DNA of 64,000 bases, from the NCBI RefSeq assembly GCF_014651675.1, contig NZ_BMXI01000003.1:133604-197603 (forward strand). Direction: 5' to 3'. The notes under the pieces are model-generated. The model was given only the letters and a program-made list of their open reading frames with translations. It ran no database searches and was not told the origin of the DNA. This DNA is from Roseibacillus persicicus. GTDB lineage: Bacteria; Verrucomicrobiota; Verrucomicrobiia; Verrucomicrobiales; Akkermansiaceae. Of this stretch, positions 43,343 to 53,539 are shown one piece after another; the first letter of the stretch is position 1; each line of letters starts with the position of its first letter. The position numbers and the translations under genes are program-made.

Positions 43343-44596
43343 TCCGAAACGGGTTGGTTCGAGAGCAGTCAGATCGATGGGAGAGGCTTCTCCCGAGACG
43401 AGCTTTTCCACCAGCCAACCAGTCACTGGAGCGAGACTCAGCCCCATCATGGAATGCCCAGTCGCTACGATGACCCGCTCTTGATTCGAAAGCCTCCCAA
43501 GATAAGGAAGTCCATCAGGCGAACATGGGCGCAGCCCCACCCACGGCTCGATCCCTTCAAAATCAGCCGGCGAGAAATCGGGATAAAAGCGGCAGAAGGA
43601 TTCGATGATACCCTGTAGGCGAGCCGGGCTCAGTGACGTATCCGAACCACAGATCTCCATCGTCCCCGCTACACGCAAAGTCTTCCCCATCGGAGTCACC
43701 GCCACGCGCCCTTCTTTGAGAAGACTACAGAGTTGCAACGCTTTTTTGGGCTCCTTGAGCGTCAAGCTATAGCCCTTTCCTCCCTGCATGGGAATCTTGA
43801 GACCCAGTTTCCGAGCAAGCTCGAGCGAAGCCATTCCCCCAGCCAGAACCACTTTTCCGCCTTCGACGAGAGTCCCTGTAGCGGTCTTGACTCCGATCAC
43901 TTGTTCGCCTTCATAGGCAAAACCGACGACTTCTTCCTCAAGAAAGGTTCCTCCATTCGCGACAATGGCTTTTCGCAAAGCCTCTACAAAATCCAGGGGA
44001 GAAAGATGACAGTCCTGCTTGAACCACACGCCCCCGAGGGCCTCGACACTGGCACCCGGTTCGAAATCCTTGAGCCGGTCCTTGCCAAAAATTTCGACAT
44101 CCAAACCCAAGCGGATCGCATCCTTGGCAACTTCCGCTTCCTCATCGAGACCCTTCTCCGACTGACAGAGCATGAGAAGACCTCGCTCTTCCAAGTGAAA
44201 ACCTCTCTCCCTTGCCAATTCCACGTGAAGACGACGGCTCTCCAGTCCGATGTCCCGCAAGAGGTGCTCGCTACGCTGCACGTGGCCGGCATTGGCATGG
44301 CGAAAGAAAAGCCACACCCAACGGGCCAGGTCGAAATCCAAACGCGGACGCAGGAAGAAGGGACTCTTGGGATCGAGCATCCACTTCATCCCCTGACTGA
44401 TCACGCCCGGAGCGGCGAGCGGAATGAAGTGACTGGGCACGATCATGCCCGCATTGCCCTCCGAACAACCGGAGAGCAAGGTCGAATCCCTCTCGACCAC
44501 GGTCACCTGGCGACCAGCCTTAGCCAAGTAGTAGGCGCTGGCCAAGCCGACCACGCCACCACCGACCACCACGACCGAATTTGCGTCCTTTGCCAT
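43340..44596 (-). CDS. FAD-dependent D-amino acid dehydrogenase, probably cis-4-hydroxy-D-proline dehydrogenase
   Basis: A 418-residue DadA-family flavoprotein. The FAD dinucleotide fold is VVVVGGGVVGLASAYYLAKAG with the ERDSTLLSGCSEGNAG block next to it; the C-terminal GIEPWVGLRPCSPDGLPYLG and ATGHSMMGLSLAPVTG are typical. Placed last in a four-gene hydroxyproline operon, it should oxidise cis-4-hydroxy-D-proline to 1-pyrroline-4-hydroxy-2-carboxylate. The specific substrate is inferred from context. The ATG at 44596 gives the standard N-terminus; the frame continues upstream to 44608. It lies 12 bases after the aldehyde dehydrogenase stop. Confidence 0.85.
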   Translation of the reverse strand: MAKDANSVVVVGGGVVGLASAYYLAKAGRQVTVVERDSTLLSGCSEGNAGMIVPSHFIPLAAPGVISQGMKWMLDPKSPFFLRPRLDFDLARWVWLFFRHANAGHVQRSEHLLRDIGLESRRLHVELARERGFHLEERGLLMLCQSEKGLDEEAEVAKDAIRLGLDVEIFGKDRLKDFEPGASVEALGGVWFKQDCHLSPLDFVEALRKAIVANGGTFLEEEVVGFAYEGEQVIGVKTATGTLVEGGKVVLAGGMASLELARKLGLKIPMQGGKGYSLTLKEPKKALQLCSLLKEGRVAVTPMGKTLRVAGTMEICGSDTSLSPARLQGIIESFCRFYPDFSPADFEGIEPWVGLRPCSPDGLPYLGRLSNQERVIVATGHSMMGLSLAPVTGWLVEKLVSGEASPIDLTALEPTRFG

Positions 44597-44608
44597 GTTC
44601 GGAATCAA

Positions 44609-46186
44609 TCAGACCGGTTCTTTGCTCAACTGCCCGTCCACCAGACGCCAGATCCCCAGCGGATTGGAGGATTGCAACTCGGCCGGGAGGAGATGCTCCG
44701 GCATGCCCTGCCAAGAAACAGAGCGGGTAAAGCGACCGATGGCACGAGTCCCGACCGAACTACTCGAGCCGTCGGAAGTGGCCGGATAGGGTCCCCCGTG
44801 AACCATCGACGGACACACGTCCACCCCAGTGGGAAAACCGTTCACGATGAGACGGCCAGCACGACGTGATAAGAGCGAAAGAAGCGGTCCTGCTGCCTTC
44901 AAGTCCTCCTCGGTGCCATGAACGCTGGCGGTGAGCTGGCCTTCAAGCGACTCCGCAGCCGCAAGGTAGTCGACATCACTATCGCAATTTACTAACAAGG
45001 TGGCGGGCCCAAAAACCTCGGCACTCAAATTTTCATTACTCAGGAACTCGGAAACCTTTGTTTGGAAAACTGCAGGTCCCGCCTGACAGCCACTGGAATC
45101 CACCGACGCAATCTGCTCAACCCCTTCCTGGGAGCTCATCTTGCTCACCCCATTACAATAATTCTTCGCAATGCCTTCGTGCAACATGGTCGCCGGAGCC
45201 ACCGCTCCAAGTCCTTCCGCCACCTTGGCGGCAAAGTCATCAGACCCCTCACCCGTGGTGAAAACCAATCCCGGACTGGTGCAGAATTGACCAACCCCGA
45301 GGCTCACTGAACCCACGAGTCCTTCCGCAATCTGAGCTCCACGCTCAGCCATCGCTCCCGGCAGAACGAAAATCGGGTTGATTGAACTCATCTCCGCATA
45401 AACCGGAATCGGCACTTCGCGAGCAGCCGCCACATCCATGAGCGCGCGGCCTCCGGCGCGGGAACCAGTGAAACCGATGGCCTTGATGCCCGGATGCTTG
45501 GCGAGAGCGGTTCCAAGCTCAATGCCATCATCAAAAATCAAGGAGAAGACTCCCTCGGGCAGCCCACACTTGGCTACTGCAGCTTGAACCGCCTTGCCCA
45601 CAATCTCGGCTGTGCCCGGGTGAGCGGAATGAGCCCGCACTATGACCGGACAACCTGCTGCCAACGCGCTGGCGGTATCGCCACCCGCAACCGAAAAGGC
45701 CAAGGGAAAGTTACTCGCACAAAAGACCGCCACCGGTCCAATCGAACGCTGCATGGAGCGCAAGTCCGGCTTGGGGATCGGTGCCCGATCCGGTTGCGCC
45801 AAATCGATGCGCGCATCCACCCACGAGCCCTCTTCGACGAGGTCCGCAAACATCCGCAACTGGCCCACAGTTCTGCCCTTTTCCCCCCGGCAACGGGGCT
45901 CGGGCAAGGCGCTCTCCGCCATCATGCGGGGCACAATCTCTTCCTCCACGGCATCGATCTCCTCCGCAATCGCACGCAGTAATTCGGCCCGCACTTTTCC
46001 CTCGGCTTCGCCAAAAGTCGCGAAAGCTTCCTCGGCCAGAGCCACGGCCTGATTGACTCCTTCCTCGTTTTCACCATGGAAGACCGTTTCTAATTCTTCT
46101 CCCGTAGCGGGGTTCTTGGCCTGCCATGTCCCGCCCGCACCCGCGCCGCGTTGACTTCCGATGATTGAGTATCCTTCCAGTTTCAT
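44609..46186 (-). CDS. Alpha-ketoglutarate semialdehyde dehydrogenase
   Basis: A 525-residue NAD(P)-dependent aldehyde dehydrogenase of the 2,5-dioxopentanoate dehydrogenase group. Catalytic Cys is in SVSLGVGQFCTSPG; the Asn-bearing ASNFPLAFSVAGGDTASALA, the GFTGSRAGGRALMD region and the EMSSINPIFVLPGA segment are characteristic of this subgroup. It converts 2,5-dioxopentanoate to 2-oxoglutarate, the last step of hydroxyproline breakdown. It sits between the dehydrogenase and epimerase genes with short gaps, in one operon. Confidence 0.9.
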   Translation of the reverse strand: MKLEGYSIIGSQRGAGAGGTWQAKNPATGEELETVFHGENEEGVNQAVALAEEAFATFGEAEGKVRAELLRAIAEEIDAVEEEIVPRMMAESALPEPRCRGEKGRTVGQLRMFADLVEEGSWVDARIDLAQPDRAPIPKPDLRSMQRSIGPVAVFCASNFPLAFSVAGGDTASALAAGCPVIVRAHSAHPGTAEIVGKAVQAAVAKCGLPEGVFSLIFDDGIELGTALAKHPGIKAIGFTGSRAGGRALMDVAAAREVPIPVYAEMSSINPIFVLPGAMAERGAQIAEGLVGSVSLGVGQFCTSPGLVFTTGEGSDDFAAKVAEGLGAVAPATMLHEGIAKNYCNGVSKMSSQEGVEQIASVDSSGCQAGPAVFQTKVSEFLSNENLSAEVFGPATLLVNCDSDVDYLAAAESLEGQLTASVHGTEEDLKAAGPLLSLLSRRAGRLIVNGFPTGVDVCPSMVHGGPYPATSDGSSSSVGTRAIGRFTRSVSWQGMPEHLLPAELQSSNPLGIWRLVDGQLSKEPV

Positions 46187-46207
46187 AAATTTAGATTTTT
46201 AGGGTTG

Positions 46208-47182
46208 TTAGGCTGTATATTCCACGCCGTAGCGATAGGGGTCGTCCTCCCGCAGGATGAATTCGCTTTCAGCCGTGATGTATGCCTGCCCCGTCACGAT
46301 GGGGGTGATTGTCTCGGGGTCAAGCCGTTGGTAACGACCTTCGAAAGAAGTCCCCAGGATTCCAGCCTGCCGAAAGACCTCTCCTTCTGCCAACTTGCCC
46401 TCAGCAGCAAGGCAGGCCAGCTTCGCGCTCGTCCCCGTGCCGCAGGGCGAACGGTCATAAGCTTTGCCCGGGCACATCACGAAGTTCTGGCTATCAGCAT
46501 CCACTCCCGACTGGGGATAGGCGAAGACTTCCACGTGGTCGATAAGCCCCCCGTCCTTTCCCCGCAGGACTGAAGCATCGAGGGCTTGCCGAACGGCCCA
46601 AGTGAAATTCGTAAGCTCTTCGATCTGGCTCTGCCGAACGCTCGGCCCCTGCCCCTCGATTAGGAAAAACCAGTTGCCGCCCCAAGCGACATCCCCAGTC
46701 ACTTCACCGTAGCCGGGAACGTCCACGGCTGCCTTCGCCAGATAGCGGTAGCTGGGCACATTGCTCACCGTCACCCGACCATCTTCCGCCAGCTCGGCAG
46801 TAATGACGCCCACGGTGGATTCCAGCTTGTGGGAACCCGGGCCGATGCGTCCCAAATGAGCAAGAGTCTCGACAACTCCAATGGTCCCATGAAGGCAGCC
46901 ATTGAGGTATCCCGCATTGTTAAAAAAGACCACCCCAGCGACACAGCTCTCGTCCGCTGGTTCGCAGAGAAAGGCCCCAACCACGGCGTCGAAGCCACGG
47001 GGCTCATGGAGAAGAGCACACCGCATCCAGTCGGCATGGTCGCGCAGATATTCTTTGGCCAGGGCTGCTCCCGCCTGTGGAATCTTCGGCCCACCATCAA
47101 CCACCACGCGGGTAGGCTCTCCCGCGGTGTGCGAATCCACTACCCGGATTCTTTGGGGACGATTGGTTTGTTCGGCGGACAT
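46208..47182 (-). CDS. 4-hydroxyproline 2-epimerase (proline racemase family)
   Basis: A 324-residue proline racemase-family enzyme. The two catalytic cysteines are present, Cys96 in NGCLHGTIG and Cys247 in DRSPCGTGTSA; having both marks an epimerase rather than a dehydratase. The N-terminal RIRVVDSHTAGEPTRVV is conserved. It interconverts trans-4-hydroxy-L-proline and cis-4-hydroxy-D-proline, opening the catabolic route. The ATG at 47182 is used although the frame extends to 47236, because it gives the family N-terminus and is close after the upstream gene's stop. Confidence 0.9.
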   Translation of the reverse strand: MSAEQTNRPQRIRVVDSHTAGEPTRVVVDGGPKIPQAGAALAKEYLRDHADWMRCALLHEPRGFDAVVGAFLCEPADESCVAGVVFFNNAGYLNGCLHGTIGVVETLAHLGRIGPGSHKLESTVGVITAELAEDGRVTVSNVPSYRYLAKAAVDVPGYGEVTGDVAWGGNWFFLIEGQGPSVRQSQIEELTNFTWAVRQALDASVLRGKDGGLIDHVEVFAYPQSGVDADSQNFVMCPGKAYDRSPCGTGTSAKLACLAAEGKLAEGEVFRQAGILGTSFEGRYQRLDPETITPIVTGQAYITAESEFILREDDPYRYGVEYTA

Positions 47183-47184
47183 GG

Positions 47185-48126
47185 CTAGTTGCCTTTTCCA
47201 TCCCACTGGCTCCACCAATTGCGGAAGAGTTGCCACTGGGTGTGCAAATACTCACGCTGGCTATCACTCAGCTGATCAGTGCCATAGATTTGGTGGCGGT
47301 ATTCTTCGTGACCCTCAAGCACCATCAGTTCCTTGTAATGAAGAACGAGGTCGGGCTGTTCGTCAAAAGTCGAAAGCACGGTGAGCGCTTCCGAAAGCTC
47401 CTGGGCCCACTTGCGCGCCTGCCCGTCGCCTTTGGCGGCCGCTTCGCAAAGCGCGACAAAACGAAGAATCTCTTTGGGCAAAGCGTTGCCGACCCCGGTG
47501 ATCGCTCCTTTGGCCCCGCAATTGACGAACCCGTGATAGACCTGAGTATCAACCCCAGCCATCAGCGTGAGTTCAGGATCACCGCTGGTGATGAACTCAG
47601 CCGCATAACTCAGTGACTTTGCTCCGCCAAACTCCTTGAATCCAACCAGGCTCGGGAACTCCGCCCGCAAGGCGAAAAAGAGGTCAGCCTTGGTCTCGAA
47701 ACCATAGTAGGGGCTATTATAGATGACCGCCGGCAAATCGCCTCCCGCCTGCAGAATCGCGCGGAAGTGCTCTTTCTGCGCAGCGGGTGAAGCTCCTCGG
47801 GAAAGAACCCGGGGAATGACCATCAGGCCGTGGGCCCCCACTTCCTTGGCGTGGGCCGCGTGCTCGGCAGCCAGCTTGGAGTTCTGCGCTCCCGTTCCAA
47901 CCACCACGGGAACACCCGCTTCCACCAAGCGACGAACCCCTTCCTGACGCTGCGCATCAGTCAACAAAGGCCAGTCCCCCATCGATCCACAATAGACCAC
48001 CGCCCGCATTCCCTGGGCGATGAGGTCCTTGGCAGTCGCCACGAGGGCGTCGTAGTTGATTTCGCCAGCCTCGTTGCAAGGCGTCATTAGGGCTGGAATA
48101 CATCCTTGGAAAATGGGGTCACTCAT
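47185..48126 (-). CDS. 1-pyrroline-4-hydroxy-2-carboxylate deaminase (DapA/NAL family)
   Basis: A 313-residue class I aldolase-fold protein of the dihydrodipicolinate synthase/N-acetylneuraminate lyase superfamily. It has FQGCIPALMTPCNEAGEI at the start, the GSMGDWPLLTDAQR substrate loop, the Tyr of IYNSPYYG and the Schiff-base Lys of LVGFKEFGG. In this operon it should deaminate 1-pyrroline-4-hydroxy-2-carboxylate to 2,5-dioxopentanoate. It is the first gene of the hydroxyproline operon; the epimerase gene starts two bases after its stop. The exact function is from family plus context. Confidence 0.88.
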   Translation of the reverse strand: MSDPIFQGCIPALMTPCNEAGEINYDALVATAKDLIAQGMRAVVYCGSMGDWPLLTDAQRQEGVRRLVEAGVPVVVGTGAQNSKLAAEHAAHAKEVGAHGLMVIPRVLSRGASPAAQKEHFRAILQAGGDLPAVIYNSPYYGFETKADLFFALRAEFPSLVGFKEFGGAKSLSYAAEFITSGDPELTLMAGVDTQVYHGFVNCGAKGAITGVGNALPKEILRFVALCEAAAKGDGQARKWAQELSEALTVLSTFDEQPDLVLHYKELMVLEGHEEYRHQIYGTDQLSDSQREYLHTQWQLFRNWWSQWDGKGN

Positions 48127-48201
48127 ATGTTCTACTCTGAGAGTTACCAGAGCCCCGCTTTCACGTCTTGTCGGAAAACCGAGTGCTTTCTCCCTTTTTT
48201 G

Positions 48202-48474
48202 TCAAAAGTGCTTCTCAGGCTCGTCGAAGAGATACAATCGGCAGCGGGGACAATGATGGGCCTGATAGCGGCAGCTGATGCTCGAGCGGGCTTTTGCGAT
48301 ATCCTTTCCGCCCAGCACCAGCATTCGCCAGCGCTCAACCTTCTCGGAGGCCCAACGAATGCGGGAGAAGGAACGGAACTCTCCAGATTCCATTTGAGCC
48401 GAACATTTCGGACAAGAAGGTCGACCTTCATCGAGATCGGGGACGGGAGGCAAATAGGGATTCTCTTCGTTCAT
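48202..48474 (-). CDS. Small zinc-ribbon protein (DUF6487-like)
   Basis: A 90-residue protein with two CxxC pairs, SCPKCSAQMESGEF and HCPRCRLYLF, likely binding one zinc, and the central IRWASEKVERWRML. This matches the pattern of the DUF6487 family (CPxC...M..G....IRW). The frame continues upstream to 48591, but the ATG at 48474 gives the compact family-like protein. It is upstream of, and co-directional with, the hydroxyproline operon (75 bases away); a link is not evident. Confidence 0.7.
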   Translation of the reverse strand: MNEENPYLPPVPDLDEGRPSCPKCSAQMESGEFRSFSRIRWASEKVERWRMLVLGGKDIAKARSSISCRYQAHHCPRCRLYLFDEPEKHF

Positions 48475-48629
48475 TGCGACCGGGTTTCCCGTGAAACGCG
48501 TGAGAGGCTGATGATTGTCTCCTCGATGATGGGAATTTACCCTGATAGCAGGCGCGGGATTGCTCAAAGCTCCTCCTTGCGAAAGTGGCAAAGTGAAGGA
48601 ACCTTGGGGCGGCTTTCCACCAATCCCAC

Positions 48630-50150
48630 ATGCAGACCATCACCATCTCCCCCACCCTCGCCAGTTGGCGGGAGGCTGCGCGGGAATTGCTGCTGAAGGG
48701 AATTTCCCCCGCCGAGATACTCTTTGAAGACGGCTCACAGTCTCCCTCCCTTTTCCTAACAGACGATGTGAAAGCCACTCCCGCTCCGACAGCAAAGGGC
48801 GAGGAACTCAGCCACTACGACCCCCGCATCCTTCCCCAGCTAAACATTCCCAAGTCCTTTTTGGATCTGGCGGAAATGGTGGCCTGCAATCGCGATCCGG
48901 AACGTTGGTCCCTCCTCTATCAAGCCGTACATCGCATCACCTTGGACCGCGAACGGCAGCTGCTGCGGGTCTCGACCGACCCCCTGACCCGGCGTCTAAC
49001 AGAACTATCCAAAGCAGTGAGTCGCGACCGTCACAAGATGAAGGCCTTCGTCCGCTTTCGCAAAATTGGGGAGCTGGAGGAGAATGGCCGGGAACAGTTC
49101 GTGGCTTGGTTCGAGCCCGAGCACTTCATTGTCGAGTTGACCGCACCCTTCTTTGCCAAGCGCTTTGCCTCCTTCGACTGGTCCATCCTCACCCCCGACC
49201 GTTGCGCCCATTGGGATGGTGAGAGACTGGAGTTTACGCAAGGCGTTGAAGCCTCGCAGGCTCCTCAGGACGATGAGCTGGAGGACTATTGGCGGACCTA
49301 CTATGCCAGCATCTTCAATCCTGCGCGGCTCAAGCTAAAGGCCATGCAGAGCGAAATGCCAAAAAAGTATTGGAAGAATTTGCCCGAAGCTCCCCTCATC
49401 GCCGACCTGACCTCGTCGGCCTCTCAACGGGCAATGAAGATGGTTGAAGATGGACCGAACACGACACGCAAGCATGTATCGGCGAAGGTACCGACCGGAG
49501 CCCAACACCCCGACACCGACGAGCTGGGCTTGGCTCCTGAAGAGGCTTTGGCCAAAGTCGCGGAACTCTCGATGGCTCAGCTGGATGCCGAGGCTACCGC
49601 TTGTCGTTATTGCCCGCTCTATGAAGCCGCTACCCAAACGGTTTTCGGAGAAGGCCCTCCCAGTGCACGAGTCATGCTGATTGGTGAGCAGCCGGGCGAT
49701 CAGGAAGATATTGCCGGACGGCCCTTCGTTGGTCCTGCCGGACAACTCTTGGATCAGGCCTTACTCCAGGCCGGTTTGAAGCGCGAGGACCTCTACCTCA
49801 CGAACACCGTGAAGCATTTCAAATTCAAGTCGCAGGGCCGCCGCCTCCACGAGCGCGCCAGTGCGGAAGAGATTCATCGCTGCAAGCCTTGGGTGCTGGC
49901 GGAGATCCTCAAGGTCCAACCAGAAGTGATCGTTCTCCTTGGCTCCACCGCGGCCCAAGCCTTGATCGACCCTAGCTTTCAAATTCTAAAGCAGCGCGGC
50001 TTGGTGAAAGAACTCACCCCTCTGGCTCCCACCGTTGTCGCGACCGTCCATCCCAGTTATCTCCTAAGACTCAAAGACAAGACCCAAACCGAAGAGGAAA
50101 TGGCCCGTTTCGTCGCCGACTTGAAACTCGCGACCAAGAGTCGTTCCTAG
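48630..50150 (+). CDS. DUF4130 - UdgX uracil-DNA binding fusion protein
   Basis: A 506-residue fusion. Residues 1 to ~265 match the 'probable DNA metabolism protein' family (TIGR03915/DUF4130): DPERWSLLYQAVHRI, SRDRHKMKAFVRFRKI, FVAWFEPEHFIVE and APFFAKRFASFDWSIL. Residues ~310-500 are a family 4-like uracil-DNA glycosylase fold of the UdgX type: four cysteine Fe-S ligands including ACRYCPLY, GEQPGDQED (about residue 352), and the UdgX-specific insert with GRRLHERAS (His at ~407), which in UdgX forms a covalent bond to uracil-derived abasic DNA; VATVHPSYLLR is the final motif. Partner of the radical SAM gene at 41645. Confidence 0.9.
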   Translation: MQTITISPTLASWREAARELLLKGISPAEILFEDGSQSPSLFLTDDVKATPAPTAKGEELSHYDPRILPQLNIPKSFLDLAEMVACNRDPERWSLLYQAVHRITLDRERQLLRVSTDPLTRRLTELSKAVSRDRHKMKAFVRFRKIGELEENGREQFVAWFEPEHFIVELTAPFFAKRFASFDWSILTPDRCAHWDGERLEFTQGVEASQAPQDDELEDYWRTYYASIFNPARLKLKAMQSEMPKKYWKNLPEAPLIADLTSSASQRAMKMVEDGPNTTRKHVSAKVPTGAQHPDTDELGLAPEEALAKVAELSMAQLDAEATACRYCPLYEAATQTVFGEGPPSARVMLIGEQPGDQEDIAGRPFVGPAGQLLDQALLQAGLKREDLYLTNTVKHFKFKSQGRRLHERASAEEIHRCKPWVLAEILKVQPEVIVLLGSTAAQALIDPSFQILKQRGLVKELTPLAPTVVATVHPSYLLRLKDKTQTEEEMARFVADLKLATKSRS

Positions 50151-50243
50151 CGCTTTCCAAAGCCGAACCGAGTGCAGGTTTACAACCCACAAGGTGCAAT
50201 CTGAGCACTCGCTAAAGGCTACCCGCAATGCTACCTTATCCCA

Positions 50244-50912
50244 ATGAAAGCGCCTTCGAACTGCACCATTTCATCCTGGGATCGCCGCCGTTTCTTGACT
50301 GGCATTGGGCTGGGGGCCAGCGCCTTTCTCACTCCGGGCGCCTTCGCGGAAGCTTTGCAACTAACCCCACGTCAGACCGAGGGCCCCTTTTTTCCGGACA
50401 AGCTGCCCCTGGATACCGACAACGATCTGATCATCATCAACGATTCTCTGACGCCAGCGGTGGGACAAGTGACCCATCTTTCGGGCGTCGTTTGCGACGT
50501 GAAGGGAAACCCTGTTAGAAATGCCTTGGTGGAGATTTGGCAAGTCGATGGCAACGGAGTCTACCTCCACAGCCAGGCTCCCAAGGAGAACCAGGACAAG
50601 CAGTTCCAAGGTTACGGTCGCTTTCTAACAGACTCGCAGGGACGCTACTATTTCCGCACCGTCAAGCCCGTGCCCTACCCCGGCCGCACCCCGCATATTC
50701 ATGTCGCCGTCAGCCAGAAGGGCAAGCGAGTCCTCACCTCGCAAGCCTACATTATGGGCGAAAAACAGAATGAGAAGGACGGCATCTATCGTCGTCTCGG
50801 CGAAGCGGGACAGAAGCTGGTGACCGTCGACTTTCAAGCGCTACCCAAAAGCGAAACCAACGAACTGGTCGCCCAGTGGGATCTGGTGGTGGGCTTGACT
50901 CCGGAAGGTTAA
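50244..50912 (+). CDS. Intradiol ring-cleavage dioxygenase-like protein with Tat signal
   Basis: A 222-residue protein with a twin-arginine signal ([20 protein letters not shown]), so exported folded. The body fits the intradiol dioxygenase fold: [42 protein letters not shown] and [23 protein letters not shown]. The four Fe(III) ligands, two Tyr and two His, can be placed in [17 protein letters not shown]. Exported members of this family act on protocatechuate- or catechol-like compounds or are of unknown role. No catechol pathway genes are nearby. It converges on the PEP-CTERM VIT gene, overlapping by four bases. Confidence 0.87.
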   Translation: MKAPSNCTISSWDRRRFLTGIGLGASAFLTPGAFAEALQLTPRQTEGPFFPDKLPLDTDNDLIIINDSLTPAVGQVTHLSGVVCDVKGNPVRNALVEIWQVDGNGVYLHSQAPKENQDKQFQGYGRFLTDSQGRYYFRTVKPVPYPGRTPHIHVAVSQKGKRVLTSQAYIMGEKQNEKDGIYRRLGEAGQKLVTVDFQALPKSETNELVAQWDLVVGLTPEG

Positions 50913-53539
50913 CTTCCGGACCGGCGACGGCGGGTTGCGGCCATGGTTCCGCCGATTAGGAGAAGCAGCCACGTTCCGGGTTCCGGGGTGCTGGGCACCT
51001 TGGGGGTGGTGCTGGGATCAACTGGTTCGAGCCCGTGGTCTTCAAACTGCTGAGCGGTCTCGAGGACGACAGCTCCCGAATAAGCGGTGACCAATTGATA
51101 TTCGGCGGCGAAGGCGATGGAGTCGCGATCAGCCGTCTGCTGGCGGGAACCCGTGCGGACTTTTTCGGCCGCCCAATAGCGGGCCAGCTGATCCCACACC
51201 TTGACCCCGGCGATGTTCTCGGGGTTCGAATTGATCGCTTCACGGCTCCATTCGGCAGTGGTCCTAGGACCGCCTTTCACCAACTGGGTCAACCAAGATT
51301 GCAGATCGTCCAAGCCACCGGACAAGCGTGGTCCGGTCTGCACACACCGGAAGCGATGAAGCTTTTCCAAAAGACGATTTCCCCCGGGCCGAAGCGCCAC
51401 GGAATAGAGCGGAACTTCCTCCCACCCTCTCTCTAACAGCTGAGCAAAAGATTCCTCGGAGGCGCTGCTCATAGGCTGGGGCCCATGCAGCCAGACCACC
51501 GCGCTCTCTTCCGCCTCGCGCGCCTTGCGCAGAGCCCATTCCAATGCCGGCCCATTGTCGCGGCCACCTCGGAAGCGATACTTGGCCAGCCCGTCGAGAT
51601 TGACCCCATCGTCAGCAATGACGGTGGTGACTCCCTCCCCCAGACTCTCAAGCAGCGCCGTGAGCTTTTCCGCAAAAGGTCCCACACTGACCGAGCCATC
51701 CACCACCACGATGCATTGCTTCAAAGCCGGCTCCTGATCCTCCACCCATTGCCGAGTGAGCTGCTCCTCCCCTTGCAAGGCAAACGGGTCGCGACACCAG
51801 ACTACGGGAGCGGGAGACTTCGCGGTCGTGAGAAAGGCTCCTTCCTTGAGAAAGGAATCAGAAGTCAGACGCAGCTGGAGACTCTGCCCCGGTCCATCGC
51901 GATGGGAGGCGGTCTTTCCTTGATAAGAAAATGGATCAGGCGCTTGCACCCAAACCGCGGTCTCGAGGTCGGGCTCGATTCCAAAGTTCCGCTCTAACAG
52001 CATGGGCATAGCCACTTTGCCCTGGTGCAAGGGTGCCGTCATTCCGATGCGAATCTTGATCTCACCTCCGTTGGGCGGGACGGGAAAACATTGCACCAAC
52101 ACCCGGCCCGGTCCGCTGGCAGTCACCAGAACGGGATCGCGTTGCTGCACCACAGCCACCGATTGATAAGCGGCACGCACTTGGGACTTGCTGGCAAAGG
52201 CGGCCTCCCGAGGTTCGCCATTGACCCAAAGTGTGACCCGCGAAACCACCCCCTCCTCGGGAAGAAGCACTTGCATGCGGGCCTCTTGGGCATTGCGATT
52301 TTTATTGCGGAAAACCAAGGTCCACTCCTGATAGGCCAGCGCGGAATTGCCATCGAGGTGGCCGTCCATTCGCGAGTCCACGAGGTCCAGCCCGCTGATC
52401 CGCACCGCGACCTCTTCCCCTCCGAGGTGCTCATCCCATTGGAACTCGCTCCAGTCGCCCCGATCGGCTCCCATGAAGGAGGCCTTGGCCACAAACTTAG
52501 GAGGCGGGACCGCATTGAACTGCTTTCCCGTCACCCGATAAAAGACCGAACGAACCTCGCCACTGTCGAAATCCCGGAACGGCTCCTGCCATAGAAAAGG
52601 GAGCATCAACTGCCAGCCATCCATCAGCCAACCGGAGATATCGGTCGACATCGTCGTGCCGCGATTGCCCTCGTAACACGCGCGCAGCAAGGTTTTTTCG
52701 CTATGCCAAAGACGCAGTTGCGACACTCCACTTTGGGACACTGATTCCTTCTGACTCAGCGAGCGCTCCAAGGCCACCCGGGTCCAGAGGGAGGGAACCT
52801 CGAGAATCAGTATCATCGCAATCGCTCCGAACAACCCCCGCTTCCACCAGGTCTTCCATTCCGCAGTTCCCCATCCGCTCTGCCGGCGAGTGATTCGCCG
52901 AGTTGCCATGAAACTGAGAACGGGAGTGAGCGAAATCAGCCCCATTCCAAAAGCTAACAAGGCCATGAAGGAAATAGGAACCAAAGGAACAAAAAGAAGG
53001 GCGTAAAAGGCACTAATCCCCAGGGAAGCCCCCGCCGACAACGCCCGCCATCTGGGCTCCACCTCACGCGAACGCTTGGACATGAGCCACCAATTGGAGG
53101 CGACGACGAACGCGACCAAAAGAACATGCCACCAAGTCCCGAGGGGGTCGAAAAAGACGGAACCACAGAACCCGGTCAAGAGCTCCAACCCGAAAACACC
53201 CAATGGGAAGACCACTCCAAAAAGAACCGTGAAAGCCGAGAGCGCACCGTGGGCCAGGGCTCTGGACTTTTTCGGATAGGATGCGAAGTCCTCTGTCGAA
53301 TCGGTCTCCGGCATTCCCCCCAATCGAGCAATCGCCAAATCTACGCGCGAATGCGTGACCATGCGGCTACCTTCTCCAGCCAACTCTTCTAACAAATGGA
53401 GGGTGAGGTCCTCGCGCAAATCGGTGCCTCCTTCTTCACCCAAACAGTCGGCCTTTACGCGTGCGTTCAAGAACCGGTCCCAACGCTCGCGCGCAGTCGC
53501 GGTCCACTCCAAGCCACTCCATTTCAGTTCCTCTCTCAT
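50909..53539 (-). CDS. HAAS-like / multi-TM / VIT / vWA protein with PEP-CTERM tail
   Basis: An 876-residue protein. The N-terminus (residues 1-85, [21 protein letters not shown] and [11 protein letters not shown]) resembles the helical HAAS-type domain found next to PadR regulators. About seven transmembrane segments follow (100-265). A VIT domain lies at about 410-515 ([40 protein letters not shown]), then a vWA-like domain at about 600-760 with the DxSxS form of MIDAS ([11 protein letters not shown]). The end, [27 protein letters not shown], is a PEP-CTERM tail. Inference: a membrane VIT/vWA protein of an exosortase-linked system. Its start overlaps the stop of the PadR gene. Confidence 0.85.
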   Translation of the reverse strand: MREELKWSGLEWTATARERWDRFLNARVKADCLGEEGGTDLREDLTLHLLEELAGEGSRMVTHSRVDLAIARLGGMPETDSTEDFASYPKKSRALAHGALSAFTVLFGVVFPLGVFGLELLTGFCGSVFFDPLGTWWHVLLVAFVVASNWWLMSKRSREVEPRWRALSAGASLGISAFYALLFVPLVPISFMALLAFGMGLISLTPVLSFMATRRITRRQSGWGTAEWKTWWKRGLFGAIAMILILEVPSLWTRVALERSLSQKESVSQSGVSQLRLWHSEKTLLRACYEGNRGTTMSTDISGWLMDGWQLMLPFLWQEPFRDFDSGEVRSVFYRVTGKQFNAVPPPKFVAKASFMGADRGDWSEFQWDEHLGGEEVAVRISGLDLVDSRMDGHLDGNSALAYQEWTLVFRNKNRNAQEARMQVLLPEEGVVSRVTLWVNGEPREAAFASKSQVRAAYQSVAVVQQRDPVLVTASGPGRVLVQCFPVPPNGGEIKIRIGMTAPLHQGKVAMPMLLERNFGIEPDLETAVWVQAPDPFSYQGKTASHRDGPGQSLQLRLTSDSFLKEGAFLTTAKSPAPVVWCRDPFALQGEEQLTRQWVEDQEPALKQCIVVVDGSVSVGPFAEKLTALLESLGEGVTTVIADDGVNLDGLAKYRFRGGRDNGPALEWALRKAREAEESAVVWLHGPQPMSSASEESFAQLLERGWEEVPLYSVALRPGGNRLLEKLHRFRCVQTGPRLSGGLDDLQSWLTQLVKGGPRTTAEWSREAINSNPENIAGVKVWDQLARYWAAEKVRTGSRQQTADRDSIAFAAEYQLVTAYSGAVVLETAQQFEDHGLEPVDPSTTPKVPSTPEPGTWLLLLIGGTMAATRRRRSGS

